Below are positions 33,397 to 43,600 of a stretch of DNA of 64,000 nt, piece by piece. Position 1 is the stretch's first letter; every line of letters begins with the position of its first letter. This DNA is from RDXT01 sp033765305. Lineage in GTDB: Bacteria > Bacteroidota > Bacteroidia > J057. The notes beneath the pieces are model-generated. The model searched no databases. It saw only the letters and a program-made list of their open reading frames with translations, and was not told the origin of the DNA. The stretch lies in NCBI GenBank assembly GCA_033765305.1, contig JANRID010000056.1, positions 1 through 64,000 of the forward strand. The letters run 5' to 3'. Position numbers and translations under genes: made by a program.

Positions 33397-33651
33397 ATGG
33401 CGCAGAAAAACATTGCAGACTACAGCACCGAGGAATTGCTCAAGAGCAAAAAATCCATCACGGTTGTAGTGGCTATTTATACCGGATTTCTGATCGTGCT
33501 GGCCGGAGTGCTCATCTATACCACGACATCTGGCCTGGAAACCGGTGTGGCGGTGAAAATCGCGCCGCTGGTGCTGGCTGTCACCATGCTCCCCGCGATA
33601 TCCCGGCTTGGCATTATCAACAAAGAGCTGAAAGTGCGCGCGCAAGCCTGA
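33397..33651 (+). CDS. Small two-TM membrane protein
   Basis: The 84-residue protein has the start MAQKNIADYSTEELLKSKKS and two hydrophobic helices (~21-41 and ~50-68). The STEELLK N-terminus is shared by a small-protein family in Bacteroidota sometimes labelled redox-active disulfide protein 2, but this protein has no cysteine at all, so that name cannot describe it. Its role is unknown. Confidence 0.75.
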   Translation: MAQKNIADYSTEELLKSKKSITVVVAIYTGFLIVLAGVLIYTTTSGLETGVAVKIAPLVLAVTMLPAISRLGIINKELKVRAQA

Positions 33652-33677
33652 CCGGCGGTGCCTGAGCCTCCTGCGGC

Positions 33678-33974
33678 ATGCTCACCATTCCCCGGATTTT
33701 CTGGTTCAATCTGATCCTGCTGCTGGCGGGCACGGTGCTGGTCGTGCTGGTGGTCCGCAGCGGAACCAATACATTGCGCCCCGGCGGTTCCGGGCTGGAG
33801 TCCCTGCTGGGAGCGCTGGGCTACACTGCCCTGCTCTGGATGCAGGCCCTGGCCAATGCCATCTACGGCTGGCGGATTCAGGACAAGCAGGCAGATCTGG
33901 CCCTGCTGTGCTTCCGCATGGCCTGGCTCTCTGGCGGAATCGCCGCCGGCGGCTGTCTGGCCCTGTGGATCTGA
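33678..33974 (+). CDS. Small three-TM membrane protein
   Basis: The 98-residue protein has three predicted TM helices (~8-27, 44-64, 77-97) and no recognised motif. It follows the two-TM gene by 26 bp and is followed by a strong hairpin, so the pair forms a small operon. Its function is unknown. Confidence 0.65.
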   Translation: MLTIPRIFWFNLILLLAGTVLVVLVVRSGTNTLRPGGSGLESLLGALGYTALLWMQALANAIYGWRIQDKQADLALLCFRMAWLSGGIAAGGCLALWI

Positions 33975-34002
33975 GGCCGCGCGGCTGTGCCGCCAGACGC
34001 AG

Positions 34003-34038
34003 CAGCGCCGCAGGCAGCCCGAGCTGTCTGCGGCGCTG
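34003..34038. terminator. Strong bidirectional hairpin terminator
   Basis: CAGCGCCGCAGGCAGC pairs with GCTGTCTGCGGCGCTG around a 4-nt loop: 16 bp with one G-U/mismatch. It lies between the convergent small-membrane operon and the alpha-2-macroglobulin gene. Confidence 0.8.
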
Positions 34039-34058
34039 TCTGTACATCCTGGCCAGGA

Positions 34059-37000
34059 TCAGCCGCCCTGCCGTCCCGGCAGCACTTCTACCCACCGGCC
34101 TCTGGCCCGCGCATTCACGGTCCGGTCATACATCGCCGAGGTCGATACAGAGCCAAGGTAATAGCGGCCCTGGTAGGCGGCGCTGAGCCGCACGTGGAAG
34201 GTCTTCGTCTGGCCCGCACTCAGGTTATAAAAAGTATTCACCCGGTCGTCGCGGAAGTCCTGGTAGCTGGGCGTGTCGCCGCCGGCGTCGGTGCCGTCGA
34301 GGCGGGTATTGATGATTTCCCAGCCGGAGGGGAAGATCTGCGTCAGGGCCAGCTCTTCGTAGGAGCGCTGGCTGATGTTTTTGACCGTCACCTTCGCCAC
34401 GAAGTCCGTCCCCTGCGGGATTTTGCTGATATCCAGCGATTTGCCGTCCAGGCCCGCATAGACCACCGACATGCTGATGCCGTTGGAGGCATTGGTGGTG
34501 TCGCCCACTGCCGGGATGCCTTCGAGGAGAATGCGGGGGAAGAGCGGGCTGCTGCCCCGGTTGGCGATTTCGAGTTCGCCCTGTGCGGCTTCCAGCGGGA
34601 TCTGCCACAGCGGCTTGGAAGCGCTGACTTCCTGCCACGCGCCGCCGCCGGTCCGCCAGGCGAAGCGGTAGCCGGAGGGAAGACCGCTTTTGCCGGTGTA
34701 CTGGGCGATTGCCGTCAGGGAGTAGGCAATTTCCTGGGTGGAAAGCCACTCGCGGCCGTTGCTGAGGCGGTCTGCAATGGCCCGGATCAGTTCGCCGCTC
34801 TGCTGCTGCTGCCCCATGATGCTGAGGGTCTGCAGCACGATGGCCTGGTCGCGCAGGTGCGAGCCGAAGGTGCCGGCCATCTGGTTGTAGGGCGACACAT
34901 CCTTCGACAGGCTGGCTATCATTTTCTTCGCGGCATCCTGCTGGCCTGCCAGGTGGTAGGCGCCGGCGAGCATCCAGAGGGCGACGTTCGGCACGCCGGT
35001 GAGCTGGCGCATGCGGTTCATCGCGCCCATTTCCGGGTTGCCGCTGAGGGCGAGCAGATAGAGGCGGTACGCCTGGTTCATCGTCTCGTCGCGGTCGGTC
35101 TTCGCATTCCAGTTGCGGGCCTGGTCCCGGAGGTGGGTGCGCCAGTTGTCGATCAGGGCATCGGGCACGGTGTAGCCTGCCTTGCGGGCTTCGAGGAGGA
35201 AATGGCCGGCATAGGCATCGGCCCATTCATAGGCATAGGAGCCGCCGGGCCAGTAGGAGAAGCTGCCGTTGGGGCGCTGGAAGCTCGCCAGCCGCCGGAT
35301 GCCTGCCCGGACGTTCTCGTCGGTCCGCTCTTTCATCTGCGGCGAAAGTTCGAGCAGCGAGGAAAGGTACACCTGCGGGAATGCGCTGGAGGTGGTCTGT
35401 TCGAGACAGCCGTACGGATATTGGACCAGCCACCGGAGCCGCTGGCCCAGGTTGATGGGCGGGATGGACGAGAGCTCCAGCAGGTTGGTATTGGTGCCCG
35501 GCATGCCGACAGACTTGAATGGCAGCTTGACTGTTTTGCCTGCCTCCACGACAGCCGTCACCACATCGGTCACCGGCGGATTGGAGGAGCGGATTTCAAT
35601 GTCGGTCTCATACACCGCGGTCTGGCTGCCGGACTGGGCAGTCACCCTGACGGAGGCCTTGCCGAGGGTGTTGAGCACGCCCAGCTTGAACGTCAGCACC
35701 TTGTCGCTGGGCTGGGTGAAGGTGACGGTCTGATTGGCTGCGCCTTCGAGGAGCAGGTTTTTGCTCAGCTCCACGCTTACGCTGGCCGTTTTGACGGTAT
35801 TGTCGGTGGCAAACACACTGACGGGCAGGTTCAGCCGTTCGCCGGGGCCGAGCACGCGGGGCAGCGTAGCCAGCACCATAAGGGGCTTTTTCACCGGCAC
35901 AGATTTCTCTGCCATGCCGTAGGCCCCGGCAGGGCTGCCTGCCACGACCATGACCCGCACTGCGCCTACATAGTTGGGCATCAGGAGGGTATGCGGCTGG
36001 CTCTGGCCTGCTTTCAGCTCGAAGGGTCCCAGGAAGATCACCACAGGGGTGAAGCGGTCAGCCTTGCGGCCTGCCGGCCCGATATCGCCGGCGTCGCCGC
36101 CGATGCTCAGCATGCTCTTGATCTCGCCGCCGTAGGCACCCAGCACCTGGTCGTAGAGGTCGTAGGACTTCACATCCAGCGCCTGGCGCTGGTAGAAGGT
36201 ATTCCAGGGGTCCGGCGTTTTGTAGCGGGTGATGCCGAGCAGGCCTTCATCCACCACCGCCAGGGTATAGGTCATGGGCTGCCCGGTGGCCTCGCTCACC
36301 TGCACGGTGAACTTGCTGCTGGGCTCCAGCTCATTGGCCATGCTGATGGCCGGTTTGAGGTGCGTGGCGGGGTCCTCCACGCCGATGGGGATGACTCCGT
36401 AGAGCCGGATGGGCAGGTCGTTCTGCGTCTGGGCATGGGGCTGGATAAAGGTCACATGCACGAAGGCGTTGGGTGCCATGTCGGGCGTGGACTTGAAGGA
36501 AAACTTCGTCGTGCCGGCATTGGCAGTCAGCCAGTGGGTCTGCAGCACCTTGGAGCCAGCCTCGATGCTCACGAGCGCGCGCCCGGCCGCAGCGGTGGGA
36601 ATGCTCAGATTGACGGTTTCGCCTACGTTGTAGGTTTCCTTGTCCGAGCTGAAGGCCAGCATCTGGGCGGCTTCACGGTCGGTGTCGCCGGAGCGCTTGT
36701 ACCAGCCGGGCCAGTCGAAGTACAGCACCGTGCCGCTGGTATGGCCGTTCTGGTCGGTGGCCAGCAGCAGGTAGCGGCCCCAGGCCGGGTAGTCGAGGCG
36801 GATTTTCCAGCTTCCGGTGCCGTTCACCGTGCGGACCGTGCCGGAGCTGACCTCATTCTCGATGATAGACTCCCGGTAGGCGCCGAGCTGGGTGTAGCCG
36901 CCGTCCCACCACCAGTTCCACTCGATTTTATACAGCTTGACATCCACCGTGCTGGAAATGGGCTTGCCGTCCGGGCTGACGGTGACGATGCCCACCGTCT

Positions 37001-39641
37001 GATCCTTGTCCGTGTGGTACATGCCCCAGACTACATCGGGTTTGGGCAGCTTGATGCCGGTATAGGCGCTGTAGGGCGAATATTTGGTGGAAAAACGGTC
37101 GATGCTGAAGGCTCCGCCGGGCTCGTACACGCGGGTGACGAAGCTGGCGTTGAGCATGCCGGGCGCTTCTTCGGCGACTTCGACGCCCAGCGGCACCCGT
37201 GCATTGCCGGAGCCGTCGAGCGTGCCGTCGAAGATCACCTGCTCCTCGGAAGCCGGGAAGCTGCGGGTGGGATCGTCGAAGATATAGCCCGGATAGGCGT
37301 CGAACTTGGTCTCGGCCTTGCGCAGTGTCACGGCCACATCGGCCTTCAGGCCGCCGGAGACCGCGCCGGTCAGCCATTGGGCTTTCAGATCGGCGAAGGC
37401 AGAGGCGCTGCGGGCGCTGAGGTAGCTCGAAGGGAAGTTCAGGTCGATCTTGAGGCGGTTTGGAATGATGGCCTCCACCTTGACCGTCTGGCTGAAGGTG
37501 GCGCCGCCCACCCGTACGCGGGCCTGGTAGTTGCCGGTAGGAGCATCCTCGGCCGTTTCGGTGTGGAACGCGTAGAAATTGCCCACGCTTTGGGTGCGCG
37601 TGATGCGCTGCACCTGCTTGCCCTGCGGATCGATCAGCTCGAAGATGACCGGGTGGCCGGCGGGCAGGGTCTTGTCCTTGTCCTCCAGCACAAAGTTGAG
37701 GTAGATGGGGTCGCCGGGGCGCCACACGCCGCGTTCGCCGTAGATAAAGCCTTTGACGCCCTTGATGTATTTTTTGCCGTCCACATTGAATGCGCTGATG
37801 GACAGCGAGGAGCCGTCGTCGAGGCGGAGGTAGCCGCGCTGGCTGCCCTGCTTGGCGATCAGGAGGAAGGGCTGCTTGTCGAGATTCGTTCTGGCAAACC
37901 CGTCCTTATCCGTAGAAAAGGTGCCCATGAGCTGGTGCTGGAAATCGTACAGTTCCAGCTGCACCCCCTGCAGGGGCTGGGTGGTCTTGAGATCGGCAAC
38001 GGCGAAGACGGCGCCCTGGTCGCCGCGCTTGGCGATCAGGCCCAGGTCGGACGCGAGGACATTGCGGCGGACAATCTTGTCCCGGGAGTAATACGCAGAC
38101 TTGCAGGGGTTTTCGTGGTTTTCGTACCAGTTTTCGTCGTAGTAATAGTCTTCGTAGTAGTCCCAGTAGTTGTAGCTGCCGTCGGGCATATTCCAGGTCT
38201 CGCTGAGAGCCAGCATGTCGCGGTCTTCGATTTCGCTGTCTTCGGCGCTGCAGGCTGCCAGGGCGTAGGACTTGCGGAAGCCGATGGCGATTTCATAAAT
38301 CGCGCCGGGATCGGCATTGACCAGGCTGCTGAGATCCAGCGAATGGCGGTTCCAGGTGTTCAGGTCCAGCCCGGCGGTGCCGGTCAGGTCGATGCGCTTC
38401 TGCACCACGAGCTGGCCTACGCGCTTGAGCTCCTGATCTTCGCCCAGCTGATTGACCTGGAGAAACTGCGGAATATTCTGCTCGAAAATCTTGATGACGC
38501 GGATATCCACAGCCCGGAGGCCTACGGCCTCGAAGATAAACGGCAGCTTGTCGCCGCGCGGCAGGATATTGCCTTTGCCGATCAGGCGCACTTCAGGTTT
38601 GATCTCCTCGAAGGCGATCAGCTCTTCGAGCGGCAGACGGGTCTGCTCGCCGGTTTCGCTGGCGATGCCGGGCTCGATGCGCAGGCGGGTCTGGCCGGTG
38701 ATCCGGCCGGCGGGGAAGAGTTTGACGCGGTTTCCGTCGATGAGGAACTTGACGGGCTGATTGCCCAGGCGGATGAGGCCGTTGAGGTCCTGCCGGGGGG
38801 CCAGGGGATCGGAAAATTCTACCACCACATACTGCTCCGGCTCGCCGTAGCTGTAGGTGTGCATGTGGCGGAATACGCCGAGGGCGGGAATTTCAAGCTC
38901 TTCTTCGCCTTCCGACTCGAAGCCTGCGCGGCCGCCGTCCCAGTCCATGGTCAGGGTGTAGGCATCCGAACGGCGCTCCAGGCTGTCGATGGTAAAGGTG
39001 TGGGTATTGTCGGCGTCGTTGTGCGACCAGCGCACCTTCAGGGGCTGGCGGCCGGTGCGGACGCGGAGAAATGCCTCCACCTGATCTGCGGGCTCGTAAT
39101 CGGCTGTGCGCACGATGCCGCTCACCTCATGCCACTGCTGGTCTGCGTTGCCGAAGGAGCGGGTGCGGGTCAGCTCTACCCGTGCCGACTGGGGGCGGGT
39201 GGCAAACTGGAACCGGAACGTCGACAGATCGCGGGGGATCTCCGGCGCCACGGCGCGCACATCGAGCTCGCCGGTGTAGCGCTGGCCCGAAGGCAGGGGC
39301 GTTTCGGGCTCAAATACCACAGTGCGGGTATCGGCCCAGCGGGCCTTGCCGCGGATGGCCGGGCGGAAGCGGAATACATCCGCATCCAGCTCGGTGCCGA
39401 CCTGGTCGGAAGGTATCAGATCGTAGGCAAAGCGGATCTGAACCGGGGAGCGGCGCGCAACTTCTCCCGAGGTGAACGCGGAGAGATAGGCGTCGAATGC
39501 GGGATTGTACGCCAGCGTACGGGTGTCGGTGCGCCGGGCGACGTACAGGGCGGCGCCTGCAAGGGTGAGCAGCAGCCCGAATGCCGCGAGCGCCTGCCAG
39601 CGGGTGAGCTGCTTGATGGTTTGGCTGATCATGGGAGTCAT
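34059..39641 (-). CDS. Bacterial alpha-2-macroglobulin with thioester motif
   Basis: From ATG 39641 (alternatives 39632, 39680) the protein has ~1860 residues. An N-terminal TM anchor (LAAFGLLLTLAGAALYVA) is followed by macroglobulin (MG2-like) domains, for example GERGVWRPGDPIYLNFVL, and a bait-like region. An A2M family domain carries the thioester motif YGCLEQ (codons 35397-35411 for GCLEQ), followed by an alpha/alpha-toroid complement-like domain and a receptor-binding-like C-terminus. The thioester can trap proteases covalently at the cell envelope. There is no lipobox Cys, so it is a membrane-anchored rather than lipid-anchored version, and no pbpC gene adjoins it. A periplasmic or surface protease-inhibitor role follows from the family. 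Confidence 0.92.
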   Translation of the reverse strand: MTPMISQTIKQLTRWQALAAFGLLLTLAGAALYVARRTDTRTLAYNPAFDAYLSAFTSGEVARRSPVQIRFAYDLIPSDQVGTELDADVFRFRPAIRGKARWADTRTVVFEPETPLPSGQRYTGELDVRAVAPEIPRDLSTFRFQFATRPQSARVELTRTRSFGNADQQWHEVSGIVRTADYEPADQVEAFLRVRTGRQPLKVRWSHNDADNTHTFTIDSLERRSDAYTLTMDWDGGRAGFESEGEEELEIPALGVFRHMHTYSYGEPEQYVVVEFSDPLAPRQDLNGLIRLGNQPVKFLIDGNRVKLFPAGRITGQTRLRIEPGIASETGEQTRLPLEELIAFEEIKPEVRLIGKGNILPRGDKLPFIFEAVGLRAVDIRVIKIFEQNIPQFLQVNQLGEDQELKRVGQLVVQKRIDLTGTAGLDLNTWNRHSLDLSSLVNADPGAIYEIAIGFRKSYALAACSAEDSEIEDRDMLALSETWNMPDGSYNYWDYYEDYYYDENWYENHENPCKSAYYSRDKIVRRNVLASDLGLIAKRGDQGAVFAVADLKTTQPLQGVQLELYDFQHQLMGTFSTDKDGFARTNLDKQPFLLIAKQGSQRGYLRLDDGSSLSISAFNVDGKKYIKGVKGFIYGERGVWRPGDPIYLNFVLEDKDKTLPAGHPVIFELIDPQGKQVQRITRTQSVGNFYAFHTETAEDAPTGNYQARVRVGGATFSQTVKVEAIIPNRLKIDLNFPSSYLSARSASAFADLKAQWLTGAVSGGLKADVAVTLRKAETKFDAYPGYIFDDPTRSFPASEEQVIFDGTLDGSGNARVPLGVEVAEEAPGMLNASFVTRVYEPGGAFSIDRFSTKYSPYSAYTGIKLPKPDVVWGMYHTDKDQTVGIVTVSPDGKPISSTVDVKLYKIEWNWWWDGGYTQLGAYRESIIENEVSSGTVRTVNGTGSWKIRLDYPAWGRYLLLATDQNGHTSGTVLYFDWPGWYKRSGDTDREAAQMLAFSSDKETYNVGETVNLSIPTAAAGRALVSIEAGSKVLQTHWLTANAGTTKFSFKSTPDMAPNAFVHVTFIQPHAQTQNDLPIRLYGVIPIGVEDPATHLKPAISMANELEPSSKFTVQVSEATGQPMTYTLAVVDEGLLGITRYKTPDPWNTFYQRQALDVKSYDLYDQVLGAYGGEIKSMLSIGGDAGDIGPAGRKADRFTPVVIFLGPFELKAGQSQPHTLLMPNYVGAVRVMVVAGSPAGAYGMAEKSVPVKKPLMVLATLPRVLGPGERLNLPVSVFATDNTVKTASVSVELSKNLLLEGAANQTVTFTQPSDKVLTFKLGVLNTLGKASVRVTAQSGSQTAVYETDIEIRSSNPPVTDVVTAVVEAGKTVKLPFKSVGMPGTNTNLLELSSIPPINLGQRLRWLVQYPYGCLEQTTSSAFPQVYLSSLLELSPQMKERTDENVRAGIRRLASFQRPNGSFSYWPGGSYAYEWADAYAGHFLLEARKAGYTVPDALIDNWRTHLRDQARNWNAKTDRDETMNQAYRLYLLALSGNPEMGAMNRMRQLTGVPNVALWMLAGAYHLAGQQDAAKKMIASLSKDVSPYNQMAGTFGSHLRDQAIVLQTLSIMGQQQQSGELIRAIADRLSNGREWLSTQEIAYSLTAIAQYTGKSGLPSGYRFAWRTGGGAWQEVSASKPLWQIPLEAAQGELEIANRGSSPLFPRILLEGIPAVGDTTNASNGISMSVVYAGLDGKSLDISKIPQGTDFVAKVTVKNISQRSYEELALTQIFPSGWEIINTRLDGTDAGGDTPSYQDFRDDRVNTFYNLSAGQTKTFHVRLSAAYQGRYYLGSVSTSAMYDRTVNARARGRWVEVLPGRQGG

Positions 39642-39886
39642 CTGCTGAAACTGAACGAGGGGTTTGGGAGATGGGAGCATCCGCGGTTGCCGGGGGATTC
39701 TCTCGCGGAAATATAGGGGATTTGGCAGAAGCAAACACAGACCTGCGAAAAAAAACGGCAGATGGCGCTGCCGGATACCCGCAGCCTGCCGGAGCCCCCG
39801 GCGGCGGGCCCCGCGCCGCAGGATCTTCCCAACTATCTTCCGGATTTTGCGTATCTTCAGCCCGGATCTCAAGCGCGCCACCTGCC

Positions 39887-40543
39887 ATGCATCTGACCGA
39901 ACTCCGGCGGCTTGTCGCCCAGGGCGAAGGCCTGCATCTGGAATTCAAGCGCAAAGCGCGCCACCCGGAGAAAATCGCGCGGGAGCTGGTCGCCTTTGCC
40001 AATACGGACGGCGGGCTGCTGCTCGTGGGCGTGGATGACGACCGGACCGTGTACGGATGTAAGTTTGCCGACGAGGATGCCTTCGCGCTGGATGCATTTA
40101 TCGGGAAATACTGTGTGCCGAAGCTGCCGCTGCGCGTGACGCGCATCCCCGTCAACGCCCAGCGCGAGGTGCTGGCCTACGAGGTCAGGCCCAGCCGGCG
40201 CCGGCCGCACTTCCTCCTCGATCCGCTGAATCCCGGCCAGAAATCCGCCTTCATCCGCGTGGCCGACATGAGCATCACCGCCAGCCGCGAGATGGTGCAG
40301 CTGCTCCGCCATCAGCGGCGCAAGCAGGGCGTCTCGCTCTCGGTCGGCGACCCGGAGCGCCTGCTGCTGAGGCATCTGGAGGCTGCGCCGCACATCACCT
40401 TCGACCAGGCCCGCGACCTGCTGCGGCTTTCGCGCCGGCACGTCTCCGAAACGCTCGTGCTCCTCGTGCGCGCAGGCGTGCTCAGCATCCATCCCTCTGA
40501 AAAGGGCGATCTGTTCCGGCTGGCCGGCGATCTCGCCGCCTGA
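39887..40543 (+). CDS. AlbA_2 (Schlafen-type) domain protein with C-terminal winged helix
   Basis: The 218-residue protein is read from ATG 39887; the open frame extends upstream without coding character. It has an AlbA_2 domain: GEGLHLEFKRKA (residues ~13-24), IARELVAFANTDGGLLLVGVDDD (~30-52), and FIRV near 125. The C-terminal ~70 residues look like a winged HTH (ITFDQARDLLRLSRRHVSETLVLL). A DNA- or RNA-binding regulator or nuclease-like function is plausible; the target is unknown. It is divergent from the macroglobulin gene. Confidence 0.82.
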   Translation: MHLTELRRLVAQGEGLHLEFKRKARHPEKIARELVAFANTDGGLLLVGVDDDRTVYGCKFADEDAFALDAFIGKYCVPKLPLRVTRIPVNAQREVLAYEVRPSRRRPHFLLDPLNPGQKSAFIRVADMSITASREMVQLLRHQRRKQGVSLSVGDPERLLLRHLEAAPHITFDQARDLLRLSRRHVSETLVLLVRAGVLSIHPSEKGDLFRLAGDLAA

Positions 40544-40668
40544 ATCCGCAATCCGCGCAATCTGCGCCCCAGGTCAACGTTATCCTGTAAGAAATTCCCG
40601 ATTTTAACGCAAAAGCTCCCTATATTTAGGGGATTCTTTTCCGACGGACCGTATCAGGTTGACTGCGC

Positions 40669-43600
40669 ATGAACAGGTGTACCGCTCTGAAGGCTTTCCG
40701 GGCCGCAATTGCATGGATAGGTTGGTGGATGGCCGCGATGCCGGCGCTCCGCGCGCAGCTCCCCCCGCTGCAGCCCGAGCAGGATTGCATCAGCGCGCTG
40801 CCGGTATGCCAGGGAGTCTTTGTTCAGCCCAACTCCTATGTGGGCGAAGGCGCCCTGCCCAATGAAATCAACCCCGGCCCCTCCTGCCTCAACAGCGGCG
40901 AACGCAACGATACCTGGTACATTTTCACCGTCCAGACCTCCGGCCTGCTCGATTTCACCATCACCCCCGTCACCATCACCAACGACTACGACTGGGCGGT
41001 GTACGACCTGAGCACCGCCAACTGCGAGGATATCTTCGGCACGCCCTCCCTCGAAATCAGCTGCAACTACTCCGGCGCCGCCGGCCCTACCGGCCCCAAC
41101 GGCAACCCCGGATCGCAGAACAATCCGCCGATTCCCGTCACCGCCGGCCAGACCCTGGTGCTGAATGTCAGCAATTTCACCGGCTCCACGACCGGCTATA
41201 CGCTCGATTTCACCGCTTCCACCGCCACAATCTTCGACAACAGCCCCCCGCTGATCGATACGCTGACTGCCGACTGCAGCGGCCAGGTGACCCTGGCATT
41301 CACCGAAAACGTGCTTTGCAATTCGGTGCAGCCCAGCGACTTTACCGTGACCGACCTGCTCGGCAATCCCTATTTCATCAACTCCGTCACAGGCGCTGCC
41401 TGCCAGGCCGGGGGCTCCTTCGAGAATGAATTCGTTATCAATGTGACGCCGCCCTTCATCAACGGACAGTACGTGCTGACCGTCGTGGGCAGCATCGAGG
41501 ACAACTGCGGCAATATCGTGCCCATCGGCAGCACGGATACCGTCACCATCAGCCTGCCGGTGATTCAGATTACAGCTTCCAGCGACTCGGTCTGCGCAGG
41601 CAGCGCCGTGACCGTTTCGGTGGCGCCGCAGCCGGGCTTCAGCTACGGCTGGGCTGTCAACGGGGTTCCCGCAGGCACGGGGACCTCTTTCAGCCCGGTG
41701 CTCAACACCTCGGCCACCATCTCCGTGGGGGCGCTGGCCCCCAACGGCTGCCTGTACAATGGCTCCACGAGCGTGACGGCGGTTCCGGTGCCTACAGCCT
41801 CGTTCACGCCCTCCCAGCTCCAGATCTGCCCGGAAACCCCCCTGACGCTGAACTACACCGGCGATTCGCTGCCCGGTGCCTCCTTTGTCTGGCAGCTCAG
41901 CGGCGGCCAGCTGATCAGCGGCGCGCATGCCGGCCCGCTCGATGTGGCCTGGCAAAGCTCCGGCACCAAAACCCTGCTGCTGACCGTATTCCAGTACGGC
42001 TGCCAGAGCCCGCCCTTCCTGACCCAGGTGGAGGTGTTTCCCCTGCCCTCGGCCACCTTTTCGCTGCCTGCTTCGCTGTGTCCGGCCGCGCCGGGCGACT
42101 TTACCGCAACGGGCCTCAATACTCCCGCAGCCACCTACCTGTGGACCTTCGGCAGCGGCCAGGTCCAGAGCGGCAGCGGATCCGGCCCCTACTCGGTGGC
42201 CTGGGATACAGCCGGGCCCCAGGAAGTCTGTCTGACGGTCATCGACAACGGCTGCGTGTCGCCGCCGGTCTGCGATACGGTGGAAATCCTCCCGGCGCCC
42301 GCTGCCCGGATCGACGGCATTTCCAATCAGTGCCTCAAAGGCAATTCCTATACCTTCGCCCACACCGGCGGGGGGCAGATCCTGAACTATGCCTGGAACC
42401 TCGGCGAACCCTTCGCAGTCAGCAACCTGCCTGCGCCCACCTACTCCTATGCCAGTGCCGGCCCCAAGACAGTGTACCTGACCATTGTCGACAGCGAGGG
42501 CTGCCTGAATACCGACTCGGCCCGCTTCGAGCTGTATCCCGACCCGGTGGCCGATTTTGAAGCGGCGCCGGTCTGCGCCGGGCGCACGACGCAGTTTATC
42601 GACCTGACGGTGAGCAGCCTGGATGATCCGCTGATTTCGTGGGACTGGAGCTTCGGCGACAGCGGCACCTCTCCGGAGGCTTCGCCTGCCTACCGCTACG
42701 AAGCCTGGGGCAATTATATTGCGACGCTCCGGGTGGAGTCGGAGCGCGGCTGCCGGGACACGGCAGCGCGGATTGTGCGGGTTTATGATCAGCCTGCGGC
42801 TGGTTTTCAGGCCGATGCGGCCTGCTTCGGGGTGCCGGTTCAGTTTGCGCAGCAAAGCCGCTACCTCGATTCGGCGGTGGTGTTTTCATGGCAATTCGGC
42901 GACGGGAATACCGGCAGCCAGGCTGCGCCTGCCTATGCATATGCCGCAGCGGGCGATTATCCGGTCACCCTCATCCTGCGCAATGCCAATGGCTGCGCGG
43001 ACACGGCCAGCGGGCTGGCGACGGTGCATCCGCTCCCCCGTGCCCTGTTCCGGGGCGATCCCGTATGCCACGACCAGACAACGCGGCTGGACAACCTGTC
43101 CTTTGTGGATGCGCCGGGGCAGATTGTCCGGAGCCGCTGGGATCTTGGCGTGCCCGGCTCGCTGTTTCCCACATCGACGTCGATGACGCTGAAATATCCG
43201 AAGCCGGGTGCGTATGCGGTGGAGCTTTGGGTGGAAACCCAGCACGGCTGCGCCGACAGCCTGACCCGCGATGTGCGGGTGCATGCCAATCCGGTCGCAG
43301 ATTTTGCCTTCGATCCGGTCTGCGAAGGGCAGGAGACCCCCTTCTTCAACCGCTCCTTCATCGATCCGCAGCCCCTGGGCGATCAGATCGACAGCTGGAG
43401 CTGGGATTTCGGGGATGGATTTACCACTGCCGGCGGCCGCGTAGATGCTCCGCTGCATGTATATGTCCAGGCTGGGCAGTACCAGGCCTCGATCACAGCG
43501 GTATCGGCATTCGGCTGCGCAAATACGAAGACGCGGACGGTGGATGCGCTCCGGACGCCGGCGCTGCCGGCCATTACCGGCGATACGGTGTGCTTCGGCA

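Noticed and set aside
33987..39716. A plus-strand open frame of ~1,900 codons antisense to the alpha-2-macroglobulin gene
   Set aside because: Codon bias in GC-rich DNA keeps the antisense frame free of stops. The translation is low-complexity (His/Gly/Ala/Val-rich), has no domain, and the opposite strand has clear A2M motifs.
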